Positions 13,579 to 23,340 of a stretch of 64,000 bases of DNA are shown piece by piece. A program made the position numbers and the translations under genes. The notes beneath the pieces are model-generated. The model was not told the DNA's origin and searched no databases. It saw only the letters and a program-made list of their open reading frames with translations. The DNA is from Lycocorax pyrrhopterus obiensis (Eukaryota; Chordata; Aves; Passeriformes; Paradisaeidae). The number at the start of each line of letters is the position of its first letter. Within the stretch, counting starts at the first letter, position 1. The stretch spans positions 10,636,465 through 10,700,464 of the forward strand of contig JACSVZ010000004.1 of NCBI GenBank assembly GCA_014706295.1, written 5' to 3'.

Positions 13579-14901
13579 AAGCAGCATCCCATGATACCCT
13601 TAATTCTGTGTTTCCCGTGCTTTTGCTTCATTTGCAATTTTAAGAGATTTTCTCTAAGAAATAGGTTTGTTCTATATTGTACACCAGTAAATAATTAGCT
13701 GGGTTTTTTTACTGTATAACTTTAACCCTTTAGTTCTGGAGAACAAATGCAATTGTTTTACAATAAATTAATTAAGAAAGGATTTCACCTGTTAGCGTCC
13801 TTCAGTGTACAGGGAGAAAGATGGTGTCAAAGATTGCATATTTTTGTTTAACACATTGTTATTAATATGCTGTCCTTATGCATAGGATTTTTATTTTGAT
13901 ACCTGCTTTTGTTCCTGTATTTTAAGCAATTATTTTCAGGTGACTTCTTGGTGCAACCAATGCCATTGTCTGCAGTAGCTTTGAAAATAGTTTGTCCTCA
14001 TTAATGGCTGCTGCTGAATTGTTGGGAGAACAAAGTGCTGTCCCTAGTGGCTCCTGAAACTTATGGAAGCATGCAATGAAATTGCTAATATTATTTTTCA
14101 TGAAAAAAAATCAGACTACTACTTTTAATAGCTGTACACAAGCATGAGCAACTTGGACTGTAGAAATGAACTGAATCTGAAGTTTCTTGAGCCATTTTTC
14201 AGCCCTCAGAATATAGTTCATGTTTGTAGGTCTTCAAAATTGAGAAGCCCCTTCCATCTGCTTGTCCACCCAAGCACAGTGAAACAATAAATACAGAAAC
14301 CCAATTTTTCTGGGCTGTCCACACATGATGGCACTGGGTAACAGGATCACTTTTCAAAAGACAGGTCGACCTGCATTAAGTCTTTGCAGTCATTCGAAAG
14401 CCGAAGTGTTGTGTGCTATTTCAGAGCGTTTATGGGACCTCAGGTAGATTGTGGGGTAGCCAGTTTTTTGGGATGGGGGCAGAAGAGGGTGTTCTTCCAC
14501 CATCCTGTGGGTGTTTGCTGCCTCACTGGTGGCTCCAGGCAGGACTCAATGCTATCAAAAATCCTTCAAAATCACTTGGTTTATAAGCCTGAAACTCATT
14601 TCAAGAAGCACAGTATTAATAAGGATAGTTAGAAGCCCTCTCTTCAGTACTGTCAGGTGTTGTCAATTGATCAGCATGCAGACCAGAGATGGGATTTCTT
14701 TCAGTTATGATTGACAGTTCCGTCTGTGGGATTTTCCCACATCTTTCCCGTAGCTCTTAAATGGCAGGTCACTTGTGTATGAAAATGACCCCATGATTTC
14801 CATAAACCTGGACAGGAAAGGCAGCCTGTAGAAAAAAGGTGCACTGTGAGGCAGAGTGAGGGCTTCAGAGGGAAATCACATTTTTTATTGGTTGTAGAAA
14901 G

Positions 14902-14930
14902 CAGTGATAAAGCACAATTCTTTATCACTG
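14902..14930 (+). other. Perfect inverted repeat (11-bp stem, 7-base loop)
   Basis: CAGTGATAAAG is followed after the loop CACAATT by its exact reverse complement CTTTATCACTG. In RNA it would form a small hairpin that can be extended by one G-U pair. It is too short for a microRNA precursor and is not followed by a T-run of the kind seen at bacterial terminators. Confidence 0.8.
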
Positions 14931-17929
14931 TCATGTGCCACCAAATCAGATTTGACTGGGTTTTCCAGCCAGTTGCACAATGAAGAGTGGGGTATGGTTT
15001 AATGTGCTCCAGATCTGTTTAGAATAGTGCAGCTGAGCATGTATATAGCAAACTGAAAACTGAAAATACAGATGAAATATCTGAAACCAATATATCAAGG
15101 GTTCTTCACTTTCCTATTAATTTGGCAGCATGCCATTATTATAATGTAAATTTCTTCCTCATCACTACAGAATAACAAAATGTCTTTGACCATCATTTTT
15201 CCCTCCTGACGTTCTTGTCATTATCTGTAATTTCCACTAAGTTTCCCTGTTAATAGTGCTTGCCTCTCTGCACACTGATACTACTAGTTGGTGCACACTT
15301 CCAGAAAACAGAATATCTCATGTAAATATTTTGTACATGCCTGTTCCGTGCTTTTTCTTTTTCTTAATTAATGTAGCTAAGACATGTTTTAGCAGAGGCT
15401 GAAGAATCAGATTTGTTAATCTACTCTACCTTTGCAATTATTTGTGTTATGCAGAGTGCTCATATTTGGCAATGTATTTCAGTGCTTGGGGTTTGCTTTA
15501 AGAATTATCAAACTTATGTTCTGAAGTGTACATATTATTGGAAACTTAAAGTATTTCCAGCATGAGTTATTGAGTTATGAAATAAAAAATGTGTACATAG
15601 ACCAGAGGTCATCACTCTTCATGTATTTAATAAAGTATGGTAGGAAGAAAAGGTTATTATGAAAGTTGTGAGTGGTTTGGTGTTTGGGTTTTGGGTTTTG
15701 ATTTTGTTGGTGGTGTTCTCCAACTCCACCCCCGTCCTTTCATTCTTCCATGTCATCAGTCACTGAAGTATATCAAATGCTAATTTCTACTCTTCCATCT
15801 AAGCCTGTCTGGAGTATTCAATCATTTTCTCTTGTGCCACCTTTATAAGGGAAGTATGCACATCTACTTGTTCACTTTTGGCAGATGTCTTCCATTTTCC
15901 TTGTCATATGTCAGGATTGCTTGTGATAGAATTGATTTTCCTCCATTAAGAATTCAATTTTTTTCAATCATTCTTTCATCTTTCTGGAGCTTCTTTGCTT
16001 ATAAAGGCTGGACACAGATATGTGTGGAATCAGCTCCAGGAAACTACTGATAGACCATCTTTGTCATAGCTGTATTTGCATTAAGAGCACCCTTCCAACA
16101 TGAGAGGGGTTATAGATGGGGAGCTGGGACCTCCTGTGATCACAGCTGCTCTGACACGATATGCTGTTACTGGTATTTTAATACATCACAGGTTTAGAAG
16201 TGGCAGGCCTGTGCTTCCACTTCCCTGGCAGCGGCGATGGTTTCCTTCTGCAGGTCCTGTTGTTTGGCTGTGCTCTGAGCTGGACTTGTGCTAAAGAGAA
16301 TGGAGTTCGAGGAAGAGGAGGTCAGTTTATGCAGTTGAGTTGGCTGAGAGAGTAGCTGAGCATTGCACAGACACTGCTCAAAGGAGAATGCCGAGCTGGT
16401 GGGGACAGGAAGGATCTCAGGGGTGGAAATGTTTCATCAGCCACCAAGCGAATCCCTGCATGGACTTGAGTCCTTGTCCAGTATTCCTGAGGATTTCTTC
16501 CTCTGTAAAGGATCATGGAGAAGGTGCTAGTGCTAAGCATCTGAGCTGTTTTTATGATGGTGTCTCAGGAAGTACTAAGGTTGGTAAAGATTGTGGTGGT
16601 GCTGCTTATAAAAATACACTTGAGGTTTCAGCGCATACTGGTTTACTTATCCCGCTTGGTTTGGAAAAGCATTTAGTAATTAGGTTAAAACAATTAAATT
16701 GGATATTATGAGCACAGGATAGATTTCAAACATTCTTTCTTCCCCTCAAGGTTACAAAATATTATTCTTGCATTAGCATCTTGGACTCTGTTGAGCAGAG
16801 ATTTTGGGTAAGTTAAAAACAAAAGTTCAGCTGAGGTAGAATAAGAAGCCTTTGTGTCTTGGGACAGAGAATGTGCAATGTGCTTACAGCTGGTGGCTTG
16901 GCATCCATAGTCTTGTCAATAAACAAGTTTAGAAAACTTCATTGAAAGTGCAGTATCACATGATTCTGTAGTTTTTCTAATATAAAGTACTACCAAAAAA
17001 CATTTTGAAAATCAGTGAAAATGTCCAGGATGGGTATGGAGCATTGCAAGAACTGCTTATCCAATTTTACTGTGTCACCTGAATATGAACTCTGATACAG
17101 AACTCCTCAGAAAGGACAATCAGGTTTTTAACACTTAGCAGAAGACGGTTTCATCCATTTGAAGATATTATCTGCCTCCCCACTTGGGGATGCATGACTT
17201 CAGGAAATACTCAACACCTTATGAAGCCAATTACAGCCTTAACACAGAAAGGACTGCCCTTGTTTCCACTGTGGCTGTGAGGACCATCTAGGGGTGAGGG
17301 AGTTTCCCAGCCTCCCTGTGTCACAGCGGGCACTGCGTGGTCGGTGGGAACACTGAGTGCCATGGGCTGCCCGAATGTGAGCCTGTAGAAAGCTGCGCAG
17401 CTCCTGCTGTGACCAGGTGATGTGAATCTCTTGAAAACCCATCCCCCTTCAGCTTTCCAAACCTGTTGTGGTTTAATTGCTTCAAACGTGCTGCAGGGCA
17501 CAGCTCTAACTTTGAACTAGTTAAATCTGAAATAAAATCTGAACTAAATCTTAAACGGTGTTCATACAGACTCTTCCTTTCTTATCTCCATAAGTATTTG
17601 TTTAGCCTTTATACTGGAGCTTATTTTACCTTTTGAGTTGATATTGTAGTTTATGTGAAAATTATTTCTTCATGAACTCCATAGCTGCTGCTGGATTAGG
17701 GCTTTACTGTAGTTAATATGTTCATGCATACACTACTTCCTTTATTATTTTCTATCCTTTTTCTCAAACTTTTTGCTATAATTACAGTAGATGATTTCTT
17801 GGATTGAATGTTGAGAGGGTGGAATTGCTGTGCCAGCAGCCTTGTTTTATTCTTTTGCTGGCTCCTGAGGGTAATAAGATCTATGCACTCTACTAATTTT
17901 CTTGCATACTTAGCTGCAATTGCAACCTT

Positions 17930-18060
17930 TAGTAATTATTTTTTAATTAACTCCAAAATATTGCATGAATAATGCAAAATTTTAAAAAATGGAAAAATTA
18001 AAAAAGGTCAAAAGTGGGTATTTTTAATATTTCAAATCAATAAGCATTATTTCTTGGACT
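17930..18060. other. Very AT-rich block upstream of the exon
   Basis: This stretch is dominated by A- and T-runs (TTTTTTAATTAA, TTTTAAAAAATGG, AATTAAAAAAGG). It ends about 420 bases before the exon. It may affect local chromatin or attachment to the nuclear matrix, but no specific motif supports this. Confidence 0.4.
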
Positions 18061-18461
18061 TTTTATATAAGGCATTAGTAGCATGGTGACATTTAAATGA
18101 CCTGCACAATTGTGGAAGTATCAGAGGTATTTGTAAAAGACAGTTTGGCTTTTAGATGGGGATCAAATTTGTTTTCATAATTCGTATTGAGAATTTCTTA
18201 GAGCCTTCAATAAGATCCTTTTCTAATACTGAAACTTTTATTCTACTTTACCTTTTCTAGACGTTTGCTTTTCAATTAGCAAAAGTTGACTAAACACTTC
18301 GTTTTTGCAAAACACAGTAGTTCTGTCAGAAGAAAGAGCTGTATATATTTAGATATCAACTTGCGGATCAGTTGGTCTGGGCTGTGGGTGTAAAAATAGG
18401 CAGTAAATGTTTATGACCAGGAGTGAAGGCAACATAAAAAGTGGATTTTAATAAATGCCGG

Positions 18462-18481
18462 GTTCTGGGTTTGTTTTGTAG
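18462..18481 (+). promoter_or_regulatory. MACROD2: 3' splice site (acceptor) of the MACROD2 exon
   Basis: The intron ends in TTTGTTTTGTAG directly before the coding TGGATGG. The AG at 18480-18481 sets the exon start, which is needed to keep the Val-Asp-Gly frame. The pyrimidine tract is short and broken by several G residues, so it looks weaker than the average vertebrate acceptor. A possible branch point lies in the TTTTAATAA stretch about 30 bases upstream, but that is only a guess from sequence. Confidence 0.9.
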
Positions 18482-18598
18482 TGGATGGCTGCATACACCG
18501 AGCTGCCGGGCCCTGCTTAGTTGCTGAGTGTCGCAACCTGAGTGGCTGTGAGACTGGACAGGCCAAAATTACCTGTGGATACGACCTACCTGCAAAAT
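18482..18598 (+). CDS. MACROD2: MACROD2 internal coding exon (macrodomain, catalytic segment)
   Basis: This exon encodes part of the macrodomain of MACROD2, an enzyme that removes mono-ADP-ribose from acidic residues of proteins and can deacetylate O-acetyl-ADP-ribose. The translation begins with the second base of a Val codon and reads (V)[11 protein letters not shown], then [16 protein letters not shown] and CGYDLPAK, ending on the first base of a codon expected to be Tyr. That gives 38 whole codons plus two split ones. DGCIHRAAG is the MacroD-type ADP-ribose-binding signature; its Asp and the His four residues later match the positions reported as essential in the human enzyme (Asp102 and His106, from memory). 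The GPC, NLxGC and [10 protein letters not shown] wording favours MACROD2 over MACROD1. Both boundaries are splice sites, and both flanking introns are phase 1. I see no stop or frameshift, so it looks intact. It is one exon of a gene whose remainder lies outside the window. Confidence 0.95.
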
Positions 18599-18604
18599 GT
18601 AAGT
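18599..18604 (+). promoter_or_regulatory. MACROD2: 5' splice site (donor) of the MACROD2 exon
   Basis: The exon ends ...GCAAAAT and the intron begins GTAAGT, a perfect match to the intronic part of the donor consensus. The last exon base is T rather than the usual G. It supplies the first base of the Tyr codon (TAC or TAT) that completes the conserved LPAKY in MacroD proteins. If the donor were not used, the reading frame would run into the intron and stop at 18673-18675. Confidence 0.93.
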
Positions 18605-19404
18605 CAAGCCTTTCTCAGCGTTTTTGTTTCCAGCATGTGTTGCTGGTGTGCACGGTTCATTTCCCTGTAGACTAATTCAACAGGGTATTCATTTTACAAA
18701 ATTAGCAGGGGGACTTAATTAAGCATGTTCTGCAATAATGTCTTCCCCTCAAAGCAATTCAGGCTTTTCTAAACGATTATTTCACCTATGTTATCCGATG
18801 AAAACTTACATGTCTCTAAAATATAAAGCATCTTTCATGTTTATTTTTTGCAAGCTAAAACCTATCCTTTCATATGCATAATAAAGGATTGGAAATGCTT
18901 TATGAAACATGAACAAAATATACATTATCATATTTAAGTTCCGTGGAGACAGTTTTTGGAAATGTTGCATATTTGATGTTCTTCATGCAGATTCCTTGAT
19001 TGTGAATACTTTGAGGGCCCAGGAGATCAAAGTGATGTATTGTGTTTTCAGCTGCTACGTAGTGTCTGATTGGCAATTACTGTGAAGGCATCTGTCACAC
19101 TTTAGCTTTAGATAGAGCACAGCTCAGTGCTGGACTGTTTTTGCACTTTGAAAGTGGAATTGTCAAAAGTTTTCTTCCTATTTCAAATAGGAAAATGGTC
19201 ATTTGACTGTGTTGTGTAGATGTTGAGTTTGTCTTGGAAAGCACTAACATGTTGACAGCACTATTGGTTGGCCAGTCTATTATGTGAGAATATAAAGTAG
19301 GAAATCTTTGCAAATTAGGAGCTTACAGAATAGTATATTAAGACATGAAGATACAAATACCAAGAAAGCATTGCAGACTCCGTATAACTAGAATTCAAGC
19401 CCTC

Positions 19405-19423
19405 TTTTTTTTTTCTTTTTTTT
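19405..19423 (+). repeat. Interrupted poly(T) run
   Basis: Ten T bases, one C and eight T bases, about 800 bases downstream of the exon. It looks like a simple low-complexity tract. Confidence 0.8.
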
Positions 19424-22400
19424 GCATGTGCAGGCTGAAGCAGGAACATGGTTCATTCAGAAATACTTAGATCTCTCTTAACTGTCATGTAAAATCAAAT
19501 GCTGGCTGCAGTAGCACGTATCTCTCTAGGCTCCTGTAGCACTTAATGTCTTAGGTAGACAAGAAAACTGTTTTAAGAAAACTGTTTTCAGTCATTTTTT
19601 GGTGCTTTCTGTGGTGATGATGTTGATGAGAGCTTCCAATTATGTCCTTGACAGTGGTAATTTCTATGTGTGGGAAAACTTTGCTATATTTATATATACA
19701 TTACCACATGGTAATGGTCATTTGTGAAAGGCTAATTTGACTAGAGGTCAGGGAAATTGTTGAGGAAGATTCAACATGGTAGTTAGGTTGGGTTTGTACA
19801 TGGCCCGAATCTTCACCAGATTCCCATTGAAGGGATAGGATTGTTGGATAACACATCGTAATTTACTCTGCTGGGGATGTCTGATGCTTAATTCTTCCCC
19901 TTTAACCAAAAACTATCTCTGGAGGGGCAGAAAAGCCACTCATCAGTAGGTGCATAATTCCTCCCATGTATTTTAGTGGGAGAAATTAAATACAAGGTAT
20001 CAAGGCAACTGACGTGTGTTAGAAAGAGGTCATGTCTTAGGTGTGACCTCCCTTTAAATCTTGGAGCAGTTCAAGGGTTTGCTTAAATTAGGTTTGAAAA
20101 ATGGGATCCTGTTTGAAGGCTGTAGGAAGGACTTTGTTCTTCGTGTAGGAATTATAAACAAAACAATGAGAAAACCCATTATCACTTGAAGTTGGAAATA
20201 AAACCTGTAACCAGGCATGAGGAAAAGTCAATATTCTTCTTAATCAGTATTCTTAGAAATTGAAATTGCATCAAAGCCATGTCTATTTGAATTTGATCCT
20301 GCATCAACATGAGAGGGGGAAAGGATACCATTTACAGCAACAGGCATGGTGAGGGAAGCATACAATTTACATACAGAGGCTGAGAATTAAAAACTCTTGA
20401 TTTCTTAGCTATTTTCCTTAAAATGTATTTGTGTTCTCACCAATTGTTGTTTTCTTTTACTTTTGCCTTTACGAGCTTTAGGTTATAGGGTCATTACATT
20501 ATTAAACCATTCATCCGAAAGTGATAAAGCAGTCAAGACTGGTTTCATATTTTAGAGAGCTATAAAGCTACTGGATATCTTTTGTCATTCTCTGTCACTT
20601 TGTCTTAACAGTGTGAGAGTTTAACTGTGGGAACTATTTTGCATTTGACTTCGGTGAGGGAAGCAGCACTGTGACAGGAGGTCCAGACTCTCCCATCCAG
20701 ATCTGCTGTGAGGCAAGGCTGTGTGCCAGCAATTTGCTGAAGGTTATGGTTGACTGCTAACTTCCAACTTTCACAAGGAGTTTGCTTTTCATTGATCTGT
20801 TTGCGTGTAGGAGACCAACTACAATAATCAATGAACACTTTTTTTGAGAAGCGAAGTATTTATTCTGTTGTCTCTGTTCTTCTTGTGACAGTGGTCAGAC
20901 AAACAATTAAAGTAAATGTAAAATGCATTTCTTAGCATGATGAATTGTTGTGTTTGGGTGGGCTTTTGTTGTTATTTAACAGAATTATAAAATGTTACAA
21001 TTGTATTTCCTACCCCTGGGATTCTCCCATCTCAAGTTCTTGATCCTGAAATGCTTTGCTTGGAAACAGTTTGCTGAGTTCAGCAGAGCTACTCTGGGAT
21101 GCAGCAGCCTGTGTGTGCTGTATGATGCAGGACTTGGGCTTCAGCAAGGACTCCATATTAAAAAAGGTTTAGTATTCAGAGATCATGCAGCATCTTGCTT
21201 TGTTTTATAAATGACTTGGAGGAATCTGGGATTAAGTTTGGCACTAAAGGGAAGGTATGCTTTGTTAGGAAGCTAGTAGTTGGTAAATAAAAAACACTCT
21301 GGCCATCTCCTTTTCCATCTATTGTATTTTTATTGAGTACTTTGCTATATTTACTTAGGTTAAATAAGAACAGGTCTGACAAATAACTTCATCACAGAGG
21401 AAAAATTGAAAAATAATATCTGACTGAAAAATGCAAAGATTTAGGGTATAGGTTGGCTTTCTGTCATTTGTTCTTGGTGCATCTGAGTCAGAAATCAGTT
21501 TGTGAAATACACAAGTAACAGCAAATGTTCAGGGAGAGAATACATAAAATAGTTCTTCATTTTCCTCAGCTCTTTACTGTAATAATGTGAACACACCAAG
21601 GTTAACATGTCTGTGGCCTGGAGGTGTTTCTTTGTGAACTTTTCAAGATAGACACTTTTTTACACCAAAAAGTATTCTGTTTGAAAATAGAAGTGAAGTC
21701 AAATTGAGTTTTCTAATTACCAGTTAATGTAACATTCAGTACAGTTTTACAGAAATCAGTGTGATCACCATCTGCCTCCTGTGCTGCAAAAGCCTACACA
21801 AAGCCCCCCCCCAAATGCCAACCAAGTTATTTGCTGAATACATAATTTGGTTGATGTCATCTATTGTTGTTTTTCAGCAAACACCTATGCAGGCGCCCAA
21901 GTTTCCATAGTGCTCTGGAGGGGTAAAAAAGGCCGTGCCTTTTGCTCTGAGATAGTTTCCTTTAATGCTGTCCCAGACCAATCATCAATTATTTAACTTC
22001 GGTACTTCATATTGTTGTTCCTTTTAAAGAACAGTTCATTCTAAATATTGTACAACTGATCTTCAAACATTGAGCAGTACTCTGATACTGACATGCTTTA
22101 AATAACAGATGAACAGTATCTGTTTAAAGCTCCACAAATGCTTGTTTTCTTTCTCATTTGATTAATAGTCTCAGTTGGCTCTACTGGCAGAAAATGGTCT
22201 GGATGTAAATTGTGTTTATGGCTGGAACGAGGGGTCCATAACAGCTTTGTGGATTGTTATCTGCTTGCAGAGGTTCACTATAAAAAAAGACCCTGTCAGG
22301 ACACATTAGAAAGTAGAGTCCCATTCTGCTTGGTATTTAACAGGCCTAAAAACAATTGAAAACCAGCACAGATATGTGGTACCCTGACCTAGGCAGGAAA

Positions 22401-22846
22401 GGACTCCCAAACTAACTTTTTTTCTATTGTTACCAAGTCTAGTAACAATTTCTTTCTTTTTCTGAAAAATGTCTGATAATAAAACCCGTAAACCTAGGAA
22501 AATAAAATCTTACAGCCTTTAATATGGGATAGAACCAACTATCAGTAAATCTGAAAGGTGGACTTTTGGTGGAGACACCTTGCTAGGCAGTTTCTAATAC
22601 AATGGTTTATGTTCATAATAAATCTATAATATTTAGAATAAATTTTTCTGTTTGCTTGACATTTTTAGTACTTTAAGCACTGTCCCTGAGTAAATAGCAT
22701 ATATAGCAAGTCTTCTGGTCCAAGATGAGCCTAGAGTAATAATGTGAATGTGCTCTCAGAGACAGTTCCTGCTGTGAAATAAGCAGTTAGGAGAAGTGCT
22801 AGTATTAAACGCAGTAGGAGGAATCAGCCTTTAAATTTGTTTAATC

Positions 22847-22888
22847 AGATTAAAAAGTGGAGATTAAAGAGTAGAGATTAAAAAGTGT
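22847..22888 (+). repeat. 14-base tandem repeat, three copies
   Basis: Three adjacent copies of 14 bases read AGATTAAAAAGTGG, AGATTAAAGAGTAG and AGATTAAAAAGTGT. They differ at only a few positions, so this is a small local tandem expansion in intron sequence. Confidence 0.85.
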
Positions 22889-23306
22889 GCTTCTGTTATG
22901 TAGACATAATTTCCAGTCTTTAAAAGATGAATATTTGCAGGGTATTATTTTAAAGTAAGGCTGTAAGGGTACTGATTTTTAAATCTCTCCTCATTTTCTT
23001 GGAGATCAGCTGCAGAGCTGTAATTAAAAGGTTGATATATGCAGAAATGGGACTCCAAAACTCTACTGCACTACCAAACTTACCAGTTGGAAAAACGGGC
23101 ATAATGTTCAAGGATATTTTTCAGATTTCCAGGATTCCACAAAGAAATTTGTTTATTTTTATTACCTTGTTTATAAAATAATATGTAAGTTTTGTTTCAA
23201 ACGATTCTATATTTCTGATATGTGAGAGCTGAAGAGTTGCTTTCCTCTGCATGGTTCTGATGGTTGTTCAGTTTGCTACCTCCCTGTTTATTCTGGGAAG
23301 AGGTAA

Positions 23307-23340
23307 GTCTGGGAATTGAAAATATGTCTGGGAATTGAAA
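23307..23340 (+). repeat. 15-base direct repeat with 19-base period
   Basis: GTCTGGGAATTGAAA occurs at 23307-23321 and again at 23326-23340 without mismatch, separated by four bases. Confidence 0.82.

Larger units (their letters stand above)
1..18481 (+). other. MACROD2: MACROD2 intron, 3' portion upstream of the exon
   Basis: This non-coding, AT-rich stretch is assigned to the intron because the only exon found in the window begins with an acceptor site at its end. I could find no upstream macrodomain exon (the one with the NAAN and GGGG motifs), no RNA gene and no CpG island. It contains a CR1 remnant near 4.5 kb, several A-, T-, CCAAA- and GTTT-type simple repeats, and a short perfect hairpin at 14.9 kb. 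The last 600 bases before the exon include an especially AT-rich block at about 17930-18060. All ORFs here are short, unrelated in neighbouring frames and unrecognisable. That this is intron rather than intergenic DNA follows from the exon being internal. Confidence 0.85.

Noticed and set aside
18599..18675. Continuation of the macrodomain frame beyond the donor
   Set aside because: The residues after the donor do not resemble MACROD2 and the frame stops at 18675; the conserved continuation (YVIHTVGP) needs splicing.
21205..21260. Possible trace of CR1 reverse-transcriptase coding sequence (ATGACTTGGAGGAATCTGGG)
   Set aside because: Only a short loose similarity to the CR1 ORF2 pattern, with no extension on either side; too weak to call.
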